NCBI GenBank assembly: GCA_910589385.1
Contig: CAJUTU010000001.1
Coordinates: forward strand, 186,001 to 250,000
Direction: 5' to 3'
Source of the DNA: an uncultured Lachnospiraceae bacterium
GTDB lineage: Bacteria; Bacillota; Clostridia; Lachnospirales; Lachnospiraceae
DNA length: 64,000 nucleotides
Of the stretch, positions 1-8,975 are shown piece after piece; within the stretch, counting starts at the first letter, position 1, and every line of letters starts with the position of its first letter. The notes below the pieces were generated by a model. That model saw only the letters and a program-made list of their open reading frames with translations. It was not told where the DNA came from and did no database searches. A program made the translations under genes and the position numbers.

Positions 1-104
1 CTGTTACGGTACATATCCAGCCGGATGACGATGGAATCCAGACCATCAACGAAGAGGATCTTGTTCAGATAGATACGATCATGTACGCATCCATGCTTGA
101 ATAG
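1..104 (+). CDS. 3' end of an unidentified protein (cut by window edge)
   Basis: From base 3 one plus-strand frame stays open for 33 codons and ends with TAG at 102-104. The tail is acidic (QPDDDG, INEEDLVQ) and ends ASMLE. It is too short to recognise a family. The next gene converges on it from the other strand, so this is probably the end of a plus-strand transcription unit lying mostly outside the window. Confidence 0.4.
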   Translation, partial: VTVHIQPDDDGIQTINEEDLVQIDTIMYASMLE

Positions 105-142
105 GCATTACATCCTCCTGAGGTGCCTGTATATAGACGGTT

Positions 143-691
143 TTATCTGCCGTCTATATACAAAAAGCGCCCTCGTACCTTTCCCCACACTTCCCTCTGT
201 ACATATTCATATGCACGGTCATAAAAAAACAGCGCTGCCTGTCCGGCAATCATAACTCCTATAAGTATCCATGAGTGAAGAACCCTGCCAAACAATAATT
301 CTTGAAAAAAAAGCACTGCCGGTAAGTAGATCAGGTTAAATATGATATACTTTACTGCCAGAAATACTCTTTTTCTTTTCTTCACATCCACATTCCAACT
401 GCCCATCAATTCCCAGACAATCTCAACAGCCAAAATATATACTGCCATTGCCGCATAAGTCATAACATAAAATTTATTTGGTGCGAGCATCGCTCCCAAA
501 AGCACCCCTGCCAGATAAAATGCGGCTCCCATCTTTCCTCCAAATTCCCGGAAAATGATTCCCACGAAAAAGGATGCGGCCGCAAGCAGAAACAAGGTTC
601 CGGTCTCTATGACGCTTCCCAGTATCATGCAGATAACGGTCAATGCCAGGAGCAGGCCGCCCAATGCCATTTTTTTCGCCTTTATATGCAT
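143..691 (-). CDS. Small multi-pass membrane protein, possibly ECF S-component-like
   Basis: This is a 182-residue, very hydrophobic protein with about five or six predicted membrane segments (for example ALGGLLLALTVICMIL near the N-terminus and ILIGVMIAGQAALFF near the C-terminus) and a basic loop, KKRKR, in the middle. The start at 691 is chosen because GGGAGGAG sits about ten bases upstream; a longer frame reaches 739 but lacks a site. The gene overlaps the stop of the DnaJ-domain gene by about ten bases, so the two are probably cotranscribed and translationally coupled. The N-terminal pattern (small basic stretch, then ALGG and leucine-rich helix) resembles substrate-binding subunits of ECF transporters, but no substrate can be named. 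That assignment is inference; only the membrane nature is clear. Confidence 0.6.
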   Translation of the reverse strand: MHIKAKKMALGGLLLALTVICMILGSVIETGTLFLLAAASFFVGIIFREFGGKMGAAFYLAGVLLGAMLAPNKFYVMTYAAMAVYILAVEIVWELMGSWNVDVKKRKRVFLAVKYIIFNLIYLPAVLFFQELLFGRVLHSWILIGVMIAGQAALFFYDRAYEYVQREVWGKVRGRFLYIDGR

Positions 692-1332
692 GTGCAAAGA
701 TCTCCTCCCATACATTCGCACAGTTGATCCGCTATACACAAGTCACAGCACATATTCCCTGTACCGCAGGAGCTTCTGCCCATGCCATAGCCGCCTCTAT
801 ATGGGTAGCTCTGATACTTCTGGCCGCTCCATTCAAGCTGGTTTAAAAGCTGGCGGTACTGCAGGTTATTCGGTTCCATATTCACGGCCTGGCCGGCATG
901 GTCCCGTGCCATAATATTATTGCCAATCCCGGCATTGGCTGCAGCGCTCAGATAATACCACTCTGCCGTGCGGTTTGGGATCCCGCTCAGCACATTCAGC
1001 GCCTCCCTGAAACGTCTTGCACTCAGGTAATTGCAGACTGCCTGCATCTGGGGGTTCTGCTGCGGTCCGGCAGACTGATTTCCATAAGACTGGTTCCAGC
1101 CGCCTCCCTGGGAACCATAGCCATAATTGTATCCGCCCTGTTCCCGCTGCTTCATAATGATATCATATGCTTCCTGGACTTCCTTGAACTTTTCCTCGGC
1201 CAGGTCTGCAAGCGGATTATTTACATTCGCATCCGGGTGATACTTCCTTGTCAGATCTCTATATGCTCTTTTTACTTCATCATCTGATGCATTTGACGAA
1301 ATGCCAAGCACATCATATGGATTCTTATTCAT
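682..1332 (-). CDS. DnaJ-domain protein (J-domain co-chaperone-like)
   Basis: The 216-residue protein starts with a J domain (about residues 4-65): NPYDVLGI, then YRDLTRKYHPDAN carrying the HPD tripeptide that stimulates DnaK ATPase. A Gly/Tyr/Gln/Ser-rich linker follows (about 68-95), then a TPR-like helical part (NYLSARRFREALNVLSG, WYYLSAAAN) and a Cys-rich tail (CCDLCIADQLCECMGGDLCTC). It lacks the zinc domains of full DnaJ, so it is a specialised J protein and not the main chaperone. The start has GAGGAGA at good distance. The Cys-rich tail might bind metal; this is inference. The membrane protein gene downstream overlaps its end. Confidence 0.85.
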   Translation of the reverse strand: MNKNPYDVLGISSNASDDEVKRAYRDLTRKYHPDANVNNPLADLAEEKFKEVQEAYDIIMKQREQGGYNYGYGSQGGGWNQSYGNQSAGPQQNPQMQAVCNYLSARRFREALNVLSGIPNRTAEWYYLSAAANAGIGNNIMARDHAGQAVNMEPNNLQYRQLLNQLEWSGQKYQSYPYRGGYGMGRSSCGTGNMCCDLCIADQLCECMGGDLCTCI

Positions 1333-1395
1333 ATTATCTCTCCTCTTTTATTACTTTAGACTCGCTGCTCTTTTCTTACAGCACACATCTACCAC

Positions 1396-1424
1396 ATCAT
1401 ATAATAAAAATCCAGAAATGTCCA
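1396..1424 (-). promoter_or_regulatory. Sigma-A-type promoter for the DnaJ-domain gene
   Basis: On the minus strand TGGACA (1419-1424) and TATGAT (1396-1401) are separated by 17 bases. Each box matches five of six consensus positions. The predicted transcript starts near 1389, about 55 bases before the DnaJ-domain start codon. Confidence 0.55.
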
Positions 1425-1484
1425 GACTTGATATGGAATTGGACATAATGCCTGATCCCTGCTTTTAAGCTATGCACCGCCGGA

Positions 1485-2825
1485 TTATTTTTGTTTCTGC
1501 ATTCTCCGGTAATAGACAAGTCCTGCCGCATCTGCCAGAAACCACCCGATCGGCACAGCCGCCCAGATACCGGATACTCCCACTGCCAGGATCCCCGATA
1601 AAACATATGCCAGCACTACCCGTGTCCCCAGGGAGACCACCGTCAGGACCACCGACATGCCAGGGCGCTTTACCGCACGGTAATATCCATACCAAAGGAA
1701 AAGAAACCCGATCAGGCAATAAAAGCTGCCTTCTATCCGCAGGTACGACATTCCCACCTGGATCACCTCGGCTTCCTGAGGCTTTACAAAAATCAACATC
1801 AGAGGCCGCGCAAAAATAAAAACAAGCGCGCTCACCACCGCCCCAAATACAAAAGCTGCTTTCACAGCACGATGGAACCCTTCCTGAATCCGGTCTTTTT
1901 TCCCAGCGCCATAATTCTGCGCCACAAAGGTGGAAAATGCATTCCCAAAATCCTGCACCGGCATATAGGCAAAGGTGTCAATCTTTACTGCCACAGAAAA
2001 CGCAGCCATCACGACTGCCCCAAAGCTGTTCACCAGCCCTTGGATCATTAAGATTCCAAAATTCATCACTGACTGCTGGATACAGGTCAAAAAGGACAGT
2101 TGAAAAATTTCGCTTAAAATTCCTTTCTGCCATCTCCAATCCCTTTTCCTTAACCGAAGCTCTGGAAAGCACACAGCCGTGTACACCATAATCCCAATCC
2201 CAGAGACGTATTGAGACAGGACTGTAGCCTCTGCCGCGCCCCGCACGCCCCGCTGGAGCTCAATGATAAACCACAGATCCAGCCCTATATTCAACAATGC
2301 GGAAATCCCCAGGAACAACAGCGGGATAACGGAATTTCCGATCGCCCGCAGGAGAGAGGCAAAGTAATTGTATAAAAATGTAGCCAAGATCCCGAAGAAG
2401 ATCACCCACAGATATTCTCCCATCAATCCCAAAATATCCCCAGGCACCTGCAGGAGCGTAAGTATCACGTCCAGCCCTGCAAACACTGCTATACTGATGC
2501 CGGCCGCGGCCGAACCGATCATCACGAAAGAATGGAACATACAGGATTTCATCCGCGCCCATTCTTTCTTTCCATAATAGATGGAAAATGCCACGCCGCT
2601 TCCCATACACATCCCCAGCAGTATGGAGGTTAAAAATGTCATCAGAGAATAAGAGGAACCTACTGCGGCAAGCGCCTCCTTTCCAAGAAACCGCCCAACG
2701 ATCAGTGTATCAACAATATTATATAGCTGCTGCAGAAGATTCCCTACCATCATAGGAAATGCAAACCACAGCAAAGAGGCCGTGATATTCCCCTCCGTCA
2801 GATCCTGATTCCATGTTTTCTTCAT
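1485..2825 (-). CDS. MATE family multidrug/Na+ efflux transporter
   Basis: A 446-residue polytopic protein with about 12 membrane helices in two similar halves. It opens with the MatE signature region (FPMMVGNLLQQLYNIVDTLI, then VGRFLG.EALAAVG), typical of the DinF/NorM-like branch in Firmicutes. The second half repeats the pattern (SVMNFGILMIQGLVNSFG). Such proteins export cationic drugs or metabolites in exchange for Na+ or H+; the substrate here is unknown. The start codon overlaps the stop of the DUF5685 gene by four bases (ATGA), implying coupled translation. Family assignment is secure; substrate is not. Confidence 0.9.
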   Translation of the reverse strand: MKKTWNQDLTEGNITASLLWFAFPMMVGNLLQQLYNIVDTLIVGRFLGKEALAAVGSSYSLMTFLTSILLGMCMGSGVAFSIYYGKKEWARMKSCMFHSFVMIGSAAAGISIAVFAGLDVILTLLQVPGDILGLMGEYLWVIFFGILATFLYNYFASLLRAIGNSVIPLLFLGISALLNIGLDLWFIIELQRGVRGAAEATVLSQYVSGIGIMVYTAVCFPELRLRKRDWRWQKGILSEIFQLSFLTCIQQSVMNFGILMIQGLVNSFGAVVMAAFSVAVKIDTFAYMPVQDFGNAFSTFVAQNYGAGKKDRIQEGFHRAVKAAFVFGAVVSALVFIFARPLMLIFVKPQEAEVIQVGMSYLRIEGSFYCLIGFLFLWYGYYRAVKRPGMSVVLTVVSLGTRVVLAYVLSGILAVGVSGIWAAVPIGWFLADAAGLVYYRRMQKQK

Positions 2826-3724
2826 CTGTTCTCCGTCAAACCTTGATAAGGTTCTTCCTTTGACTTTTGTATTCCCGGTTTAAGGCTTCCCGTACCCTCT
2901 TTTTTGCTCCTCATTTCCTGCAGCCTATTATATCTGTTCCAGACTCCCATATATAAAATATTACGCAGGATATCCGCATCCTGCAGACAGGGCAGCTTTT
3001 CAAAAGCCGCGCTGCTCTCTGCGATCATCATGCACAGGATATCCCGGCAGCGTTCTTCATAATCCGGCCTCCGGCTTTCCATTCTCAAAGGATTGTAATT
3101 CCCTTCCGCCACATCTTTTTCCAAATCCTCATACGCATCCATGATATAAATAAATTTTCCAAGAAAAAAGCCCATCCTGCGTAAATCGTTCTCCCAGACA
3201 TCTTCCCTGTACACCAGAAGTTCCTCCATCAGCCTCCCAAAACATCCAGCCGCTTCATCAATATCCTGGCTTTTGGATGCCTCTAATTTTTCCAGGGCTT
3301 TCAATTGTCTCTGCATCACCCTGTGCTGTCTGGGATACTGTCTGGCAGCCTTTCTTGCCCTGCGCCCCAGGGCATGGAGTCCGAAAAGGCTCCCCCATTT
3401 CCGTTCATCCTGCCAGTCATCTTTCAGATGATAGTAGGTTAAGATCACATTCATGTCAGCCCCGTACTCTGTGATTTCATTCTGCAGCATATTCTGTTTT
3501 TTGAAAGGATGTGCCTTACATCTGTGGCTGGAGGCATCTAATGAACATTCATATAACGAATTCAGCAAAATCACAATAAATGTCATATCGTAAGTCAATG
3601 TCATCTGCCCAAAGCTTTTGTACTTCTCTTTCAAAGTCTTGCATAAACCGCAATAGTATGCACGGTATTTCCGCAGATCCTTTACTTTTAATTCCGGTTC
3701 ACAAATTGTTATATAACCAAACAT
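2822..3724 (-). CDS. DUF5685 family protein
   Basis: A soluble 300-residue protein starting MFGYITICEPELKVKDLRKY followed by YRAYYCGLCKTLKEKYKSFG. The YCGLCK.L pair of cysteines, the YDMTF segment and a later C-H-C element (SSHRCKAHPFKK) are typical of the DUF5685 family, whose function is unknown to me. Downstream helices include DAYEDLEKD, reminiscent of the Asp-rich motifs of all-helical prenyl-synthase-like folds. The start at 3724 is chosen over an in-frame ATG at 3745 because GGGAGG lies directly before it. The following gene is a MATE transporter overlapping by four bases, so the two probably act together. Confidence 0.75.
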   Translation of the reverse strand: MFGYITICEPELKVKDLRKYRAYYCGLCKTLKEKYKSFGQMTLTYDMTFIVILLNSLYECSLDASSHRCKAHPFKKQNMLQNEITEYGADMNVILTYYHLKDDWQDERKWGSLFGLHALGRRARKAARQYPRQHRVMQRQLKALEKLEASKSQDIDEAAGCFGRLMEELLVYREDVWENDLRRMGFFLGKFIYIMDAYEDLEKDVAEGNYNPLRMESRRPDYEERCRDILCMMIAESSAAFEKLPCLQDADILRNILYMGVWNRYNRLQEMRSKKEGTGSLKPGIQKSKEEPYQGLTENR

Positions 3725-3754
3725 TCTCTTCCTCCCAGCCTGCACGCTCTATAT

Positions 3755-3781
3755 GCCGGATGAAGCACTCCCCCATCCGGC
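3755..3781 (-). other. Hairpin downstream of glpK
   Basis: GCCGGATG (3755-3762) and CATCCGGC (3774-3781) form a perfect 8-bp inverted repeat between glpK and the DUF5685 gene. It has no T-run on either strand, so it is a weak or non-canonical terminator, or an RNA-processing hairpin. Confidence 0.35.
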
Positions 3782-3794
3782 CTCTTCGCATCTG

Positions 3795-5291
3795 TCATTC
3801 TTCCTTTGCCCAGCCATGGGAACATTTCACGGCCTTTCTCCATCCTTCTAACATCTGCTTACGTTTCTCCTGTTCAATAGCCGGGGTAAATACTTTGTCA
3901 ATGGCCCAGTTCTTCTTCACTTCTTCTTTATCTTTCCAATATCCTACGGCAAGCCCTGCCAAGTATGCTGCCCCCATGGCAGTCGTCTCCACACAGCGCG
4001 GACGGTTGACCGGGGCATCGCTGATATCTGCCTGGACCTGCATCAGAAAATCATTTGCACTGGCTCCGCCATCCACCTTTAAAGCAGCCAGATCCATCCC
4101 GGAATCTGCTTTCATGGCCTCTAACACATCATTGACCTGATATACCAATGATTCCAGCGTCGCCCTCACGATATGATATTTATTGACGCCTCTTGTCAAG
4201 CCTACGATGGTCCCTCTCGCATACTGGTCCCAATAAGGCGCGCCAAGCCCGGTAAATGCGGGAACGACATAACATCCATTTGTATCTTTTACCCTCTGTG
4301 CGAAATATTCACTGTCAGCCGCCGAATCGATCAGGCGGAGTTCATCCCTCAGCCACTGGATCGCCGCGCCTGCCACAAAGATAGAACCTTCCAGAGCATA
4401 AGTCACCTTTTGGCCGATTCCCCAGGCGATCGTGGTCACCAGCCCATTCTTGGAGAATACTGGTTTATCCCCCGTGTTCATCAGCAGAAAACAGCCCGTC
4501 CCATATGTATTTTTCGCCTCTCCCTGTTCAAAACAGGTCTGGCCGAACAATGCCGCCTGCTGGTCTCCGGCCGCGCCAGCGATCGGAATCCTGCCGCCAA
4601 AAAAGCTGGGGTCTGTCTCACCGTAAATCTCACTGGACGGTTTCGCCTGAGGAAGCATACTCTTTGGGATTCCCAGTTCTTCTAAAATCTCCTCATCCCA
4701 CTGCAGCGTATTGATATTAAACAGCATGGTACGGGATGCATTGGTATAATCCGTTACATGCACCGCACCCTTTGTCAGTTTCCAGATCAGCCATGTCTCT
4801 ACGGTACCGAAAAGAAGAGTTCCCCTCTCGGCACGCTCCCTTGCCCCCTCCACATGATCCAGAATCCATTTTACTTTTGTCCCGGAAAAATATGCGTCTA
4901 TGACAAGTCCTGTCTTCTCCCGGTACTTTTCTGTCAGGCCTTTTTCTTTTAGACTGTCGCAATACTCCGATGTTCTTCTGCACTGCCAGACGATCGCAGG
5001 ATATACCGGCTGCCCTGTATTCTTATCCCAAACGATTGTTGTCTCACGCTGGTTCGTGATTCCAATGGCCGCCACGTCTTCTGCTTTTGCCCCGATCTTA
5101 TTCATCGCTTCTCGTGCCACCGCAAGCTGTGTGGACCAGATTTCTCCCGGATCATGCTCTACCCAGCCCGGCTTTGGAAAATGCTGCGTGAACTCTTTCT
5201 GTGCCACACTGCACATCTCGCCTTCCTTGTTGAATAAAATACAGCGGTTACTCGTTGTGCCTGAATCCAGTGCCATTACATATTTTGCCAT
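3795..5291 (-). CDS. glpK: Glycerol kinase
   Basis: A 498-residue FGGY-family kinase that converts glycerol and ATP to glycerol-3-phosphate in the cytoplasm. Seen in the sequence: the N-terminal phosphate-binding motif LDSGTTSNRCILF, the substrate region GITNQRETT, DAYFSGTKVKWIL, and the C-terminal signatures YVVPAFTGLGAPYWD and LKVDGGASANDFLMQ. Length is the usual one for GlpK. No glycerol facilitator, glycerol-3-phosphate dehydrogenase or GlpP antiterminator gene lies nearby, so it stands alone with its own promoter about 150 bases upstream. Start is supported by GGAGGAAG. Confidence 0.96.
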   Translation of the reverse strand: MAKYVMALDSGTTSNRCILFNKEGEMCSVAQKEFTQHFPKPGWVEHDPGEIWSTQLAVAREAMNKIGAKAEDVAAIGITNQRETTIVWDKNTGQPVYPAIVWQCRRTSEYCDSLKEKGLTEKYREKTGLVIDAYFSGTKVKWILDHVEGARERAERGTLLFGTVETWLIWKLTKGAVHVTDYTNASRTMLFNINTLQWDEEILEELGIPKSMLPQAKPSSEIYGETDPSFFGGRIPIAGAAGDQQAALFGQTCFEQGEAKNTYGTGCFLLMNTGDKPVFSKNGLVTTIAWGIGQKVTYALEGSIFVAGAAIQWLRDELRLIDSAADSEYFAQRVKDTNGCYVVPAFTGLGAPYWDQYARGTIVGLTRGVNKYHIVRATLESLVYQVNDVLEAMKADSGMDLAALKVDGGASANDFLMQVQADISDAPVNRPRCVETTAMGAAYLAGLAVGYWKDKEEVKKNWAIDKVFTPAIEQEKRKQMLEGWRKAVKCSHGWAKEE

Positions 5292-5414
5292 GCCAGCTTC
5301 CTCCTTCTATTGTATCCAATTTACACAGTATTTTTCTTATGTCCTATGAATCCAATATATACTTCAGTTCCATTTCCTTATCCGTATATCATGGAAAACG
5401 CACTGATGCGTATA

Positions 5415-5441
5415 GGCCATCAAGCCCTTCATTTGATGACC
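5415..5441 (-). promoter_or_regulatory. Imperfect inverted repeat just downstream of the glpK -10 box
   Basis: GGCCATCAA (5415-5423) and TTGATGACC (5433-5441) form a 9-bp inverted repeat with one mismatch (a G-U pair in RNA). It begins three bases after the -10 box and would lie at the transcript's 5' end. It could be an operator or a 5' stem-loop. No T-run follows. Confidence 0.4.
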
Positions 5442-5443
5442 TC

Positions 5444-5472
5444 ATTATATCATCATAACCCATAAATAACAA
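5444..5472 (-). promoter_or_regulatory. glpK promoter
   Basis: Minus-strand TTGTTA (5467-5472) and a perfect TATAAT (5444-5449) are 17 bases apart. Transcription should begin near 5437, leaving a leader of about 145 bases. Confidence 0.65.
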
Positions 5473-5682
5473 TGTAAATTATCCCCCTTTGCCGGCTGTC
5501 GCCAAATGTACATGCAAACATGCCCACTTGGCTCGTTGCTTCGCGGGAATAAAAAAGCTGCTGCCTCAAGAAAGAATAAACACAAAATACCATGCATAAT
5601 TCATGCCATATTTCGCATCTTCCATTCTCAACGCTGCAGCCTTTATATTCTTTCGCACTAAATACCACTCAAAAGAATTTCC
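5473..5682. other. Gene-free stretch between the acyl-transfer operon and the glpK promoter
   Basis: No convincing gene is seen. A 71-codon open frame on the minus strand lacks a good ribosome site and resembles nothing known. The stretch holds a near-perfect inverted repeat, GCCAAATG (5501-5508) with CACTTGGC (5525-5532), about 30 bases upstream of the glpK -35 box. It must also contain the end of the upstream operon's transcript, but no classical terminator was found. Confidence 0.4.
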
Positions 5683-7251
5683 TTAAAATCTCTTAATCTT
5701 TTTCGAAGGTGTCTTTTCAAACTCCTCTTCCCGTACTTTCAAGGAGTGCACTTTCTTATACGCGGGACGTCCCTGGTTAAACGCGTCAATGACCTCCTGC
5801 AGTTTCTCCGGTACATCTTTGATCCGCTTTTTCTTCGCATATTCCAAATCCGGGAAGATCTCCGCCTCAATCACCGAATCCTTCTCACGCACTAAAATTT
5901 CCATTACCAACGGATCCTTGCTGATTTCATTTTCTAGTTCTTCCGGAGATACATTTTCTCCATTTTTCAAGATAATGAGGTTCTTCTTGCGTCCGGTCAA
6001 AAATACAAAGCCATCCTCATCCACATATCCCAGGTCGCCTGTACAAAGCCACCCGTCCACAAGAGCCTCTTTCGTCTCCTCCGGCATTTTATAATATCCA
6101 AGCATCACGCTGGAACCCTTGACCCAGAGTTCCCCATCCACTACTTTCGCCTCACAGTTTGGCAAAAGTTTCCCTACGGAACCCTGCTTCGATTCCCAAA
6201 GCAGGTTCGTACTGATCACAGGAGAACATTCTGTCATGCCATACCCTTGCAGAATCTGGATCCCATATTCTTTAAATTCCGATACCAGTTCCGGCGGAAG
6301 AAACGCACCGCCGCTGACAATGGTTTTCAGGTTCCCGCCAAGCCCGGCCTTGGCTACCATTTTCTTTGGCAGGATCCCTCCGGATTCTTTCAGTTTTTTA
6401 TAGACCGACTCAATGACCATCGGAACAAGCAGTACGATCTCCGGTTTAAATAATTTTAAATTCTTTGACACATGCATGATGGAATCATTGATGCAGATCA
6501 CAACTCCGATATACAGCCCTTTTAAGATATCCATCGTAAAACAGTACGCATGATGAATCGGAAGCAGGGTCATGCTGACTGTCCCTGCCGGGATCTTCAT
6601 ATCCAGGCAGACCGCATTGTCTGTCAGATTCCTGTGGCTTAACATGACACCCTTACTCTTCCCAGTAGTACCGGATGTAAACAGAATTGCAGTCATTTTA
6701 TCCGGATCCAGTTCACACTGAAAGTTTCCTGCATATCCGCTTAAAAGCTGATGCAGAGACCATGTGATCTCCCTCGCCTTCTCTCCCTGCTGCCCAGGCG
6801 CCAGGTTTTCCGGGCTGCCTCCTGCCAGATGCTCCTCTGCCTGCATACACACGAAATGCTCCACTGCAGGGCACATTTCCCGTGCCATCGCTGCTACGTC
6901 CTTCCGCAGGGAGTCATACACCAGCATGCTGATATCTGCCCGGTTCAGAAGTTCACAAACTTCTGCTGCCGGGAGCTGTGCGTCCAGCGGCACGATCACG
7001 CTGCCGCTGTTGGCTGTCCCGAAGTAGCTGATGATCCATTCATATGTCGTAGGACCGATGACCGCCACATGTTTCCCCAGCATTCCAAAAGCCTCCAATG
7101 CACGGCTGAATGCTTCACTGTCCGCTTTTACATCACAAAATGTTTTTGTTACAATCTCTTTCTTTACCTTATAACGAACCGCAGCATTTTCTCCATACGT
7201 TTTTGCCGCGTACCCGATGATATCCTGCATGGTATTGATCTGTCCGCTCAT
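5683..7251 (-). CDS. Acyl-activating AMP-forming ligase (acyl-CoA/acyl-ACP synthetase-like)
   Basis: A 522-residue ANL-superfamily adenylating enzyme. Motifs seen: the phosphate-binding loop TSGTTGKSKG (192-201), GYGMTECSP (337-344), TGDLGYVDEDGFVFLTGRK (about 404-422) with the hinge/ribose-binding Asp and Arg, and the C-terminal PSKKIKR carrying the catalytic lysine near 517. It should activate a carboxylic acid as acyl-AMP and pass it to a thiol. It is the last gene of a five-gene operon and lies ten bases downstream of a stand-alone acyl carrier protein, its likely acceptor. The fold and histidine-rich PIHHAYCFT segment resemble fatty-acid ligases more than amino-acid adenylation domains, but the substrate is not determined. 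Confidence 0.85.
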   Translation of the reverse strand: MSGQINTMQDIIGYAAKTYGENAAVRYKVKKEIVTKTFCDVKADSEAFSRALEAFGMLGKHVAVIGPTTYEWIISYFGTANSGSVIVPLDAQLPAAEVCELLNRADISMLVYDSLRKDVAAMAREMCPAVEHFVCMQAEEHLAGGSPENLAPGQQGEKAREITWSLHQLLSGYAGNFQCELDPDKMTAILFTSGTTGKSKGVMLSHRNLTDNAVCLDMKIPAGTVSMTLLPIHHAYCFTMDILKGLYIGVVICINDSIMHVSKNLKLFKPEIVLLVPMVIESVYKKLKESGGILPKKMVAKAGLGGNLKTIVSGGAFLPPELVSEFKEYGIQILQGYGMTECSPVISTNLLWESKQGSVGKLLPNCEAKVVDGELWVKGSSVMLGYYKMPEETKEALVDGWLCTGDLGYVDEDGFVFLTGRKKNLIILKNGENVSPEELENEISKDPLVMEILVREKDSVIEAEIFPDLEYAKKKRIKDVPEKLQEVIDAFNQGRPAYKKVHSLKVREEEFEKTPSKKIKRF

Positions 7252-7261
7252 AATCTGCTCC

Positions 7262-7486
7262 TTACTGCAGGCTTTCTATATATTTCACTGCCTGGCCTAC
7301 GGTGACAATCTCTGCTGCTTCCCGCTCTTCTACCTCAATATCAAAGGCCTCTTCGAGTTCTCCGACCATACTCATAAAATCATAAGAAGTAAATCCCAGA
7401 TCCTCCACAAATCTGGAATCCTCTGTAATCGCATTCCGGTCCACTTCCACATATTCACAAATGATATCTTTCAACCGATCTAACAT
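7262..7486 (-). CDS. Stand-alone acyl carrier protein
   Basis: A 74-residue acidic helical protein with the carrier-protein fold. The phosphopantetheine site is Ser34 in LGFTSYDFMSM, where the usual DSL is replaced by TSY. The start at 7486 is preferred over a frame reaching 7516 because AAAAGGAT precedes it and the usual N-terminal helix begins there (MLDRLKDIICEYV). The genes on either side encode the condensation-type enzyme and the AMP ligase, so this carrier probably ferries the activated acyl group between them and is distinct from the housekeeping fatty acid ACP. Confidence 0.85.
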   Translation of the reverse strand: MLDRLKDIICEYVEVDRNAITEDSRFVEDLGFTSYDFMSMVGELEEAFDIEVEEREAAEIVTVGQAVKYIESLQ

Positions 7487-7529
7487 ATCCTTTTCCCTCT
7501 CTTTTGCCGTAAACATCCCGTATTGATAG

Positions 7530-8930
7530 TTACACTTCTCTGATAATATCCCCGACTGTCATATCCGGGTTTTCGATTCCTTTAAACAAAATCCTGCACA
7601 TATAATAATAAATCTTCTGGACGCCTTCATAGTCGATCGCCCCCGTCTGATGTTCAAAGCTGAAATTCAGCCCATTGTCCTGCGCCCGGTGCATCACTGT
7701 CAGGTACAATGCATGGGCAGCGACTCCATTACTGTACCATGCGGATTTATACTGGATGTCCCCCAGACGGTCCAGGCCTTTATCCTTTGTAGTCAAAGGC
7801 TGGTAAGTCAGGCTCAGCGGTTCATAGGTCTGCCCCGGCGTCAGCTTGTAATATTTGCTCCGGTACGCAAAACACGCCGTCGGGTCATAATTTGCATGAC
7901 GGAAGATCTGATTCTGTCCGTCGCGGATGATCTTTAACCCCTCCAAAAATGTATCCGTCTCTTTCACAACCGTCCTGAATGGAAAACAGTGGATCCTTGT
8001 GCCGCCGCTCTTCTTCTCTGACAGCGTTGCCCTCCGTGCGACCGTAGTGGTGATGGACACGTCGTCGTTTCCATTTTCCTTCTGCAGATAGGTCCGAAGC
8101 CCCATCATTAACAGGCATACCATAGAAATATGGTGCTCCTCACAGAACTTCAAAAGCCGTGCCGACGGATCTGCTTCCAGTTCAAACAGATCAATATTTG
8201 CCTCCACATTGGTAGAGGTAACGGTCGCAGCGCGCAGGGCAGGATTTTTCGTCTCAACCCGTTCTGCCTCCAGCTTCATTGGCCCAAAGAAACTGTTGTA
8301 GACCGGCTCTGATGAAGAAATCAGCTTTTCAAAAAATTCCGCGTCTTTTTTCTGTGCCCTACTGCCTGCTTCATAGGCCAGATCTTTTTCCAACTGCTTG
8401 ATATAAGAAGACATTGCCTTCGGATATTCGATTCCCTCATATTTCATATGGCAGTAAATCTCAATGACATCTTTCAAGAACAAGATCAGGGACTGTGCAT
8501 CCATGGTCATATGGTCCACCAGAAGATAGATTCCCTGAAAACCATCCGGCGTAATGATCATCACGACTTTGTTTAAAGGAGAATGATACCGTTCAAATGG
8601 TACGGAAGTCCATTCCCGCATCTTGAGTTCTGCCGCCCAGCCTTCCCAGCCGGTAAAATCGAAAAATTCAATATCACGGTCTTCTCTGTCCGCTACATAC
8701 TGCCATGCATTGCCTTCTTCATCCTCAACAAAGCGCAGGCGCATGGACTCACAACGATCATATGCCTGGTAAATCGCGCTTTTCAATGTGCCAAAATCAA
8801 GACTCTGCTGGATGGTCAGGCTTGTTCCAATGTTTAATAACTGCTTTTTCGGACAGTATCTTTGAGAATAATAATGCAGTTTCTGTGCAGCCGTCAACGG
8901 ATACGCTTTTTTTCCATCAATGATTTTCAT
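7530..8930 (-). CDS. Stand-alone condensation-domain-like acyltransferase
   Basis: A 466-residue protein with the two-lobed fold pattern of NRPS condensation domains and related acyltransferases. It starts with the typical PLTAAQKLHYY stretch. The catalytic motif, normally HHxxxDG, reads D139-H140-MTM-D144-A145: the second, catalytic histidine and the structural Asp are kept, while the first His and the Gly are changed. A later DDVSITTTVARRA segment matches the region before the latch. It has no fused carrier or adenylation domain. The expected role is to transfer the carrier-bound acyl chain onto an amine or alcohol; neither donor nor acceptor can be read from the sequence. Confidence 0.75.
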   Translation of the reverse strand: MKIIDGKKAYPLTAAQKLHYYSQRYCPKKQLLNIGTSLTIQQSLDFGTLKSAIYQAYDRCESMRLRFVEDEEGNAWQYVADREDRDIEFFDFTGWEGWAAELKMREWTSVPFERYHSPLNKVVMIITPDGFQGIYLLVDHMTMDAQSLILFLKDVIEIYCHMKYEGIEYPKAMSSYIKQLEKDLAYEAGSRAQKKDAEFFEKLISSSEPVYNSFFGPMKLEAERVETKNPALRAATVTSTNVEANIDLFELEADPSARLLKFCEEHHISMVCLLMMGLRTYLQKENGNDDVSITTTVARRATLSEKKSGGTRIHCFPFRTVVKETDTFLEGLKIIRDGQNQIFRHANYDPTACFAYRSKYYKLTPGQTYEPLSLTYQPLTTKDKGLDRLGDIQYKSAWYSNGVAAHALYLTVMHRAQDNGLNFSFEHQTGAIDYEGVQKIYYYMCRILFKGIENPDMTVGDIIREV

Positions 8931-8975
8931 AAGAAATAATCCTTTCTTTCGAATACAATATTAAAACCGGTTTCT

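Noticed and set aside
5453..5668. 71-codon minus-strand frame between glpK and the acyl operon
   Set aside because: Weak start region, overlaps the glpK promoter, no recognisable motif.
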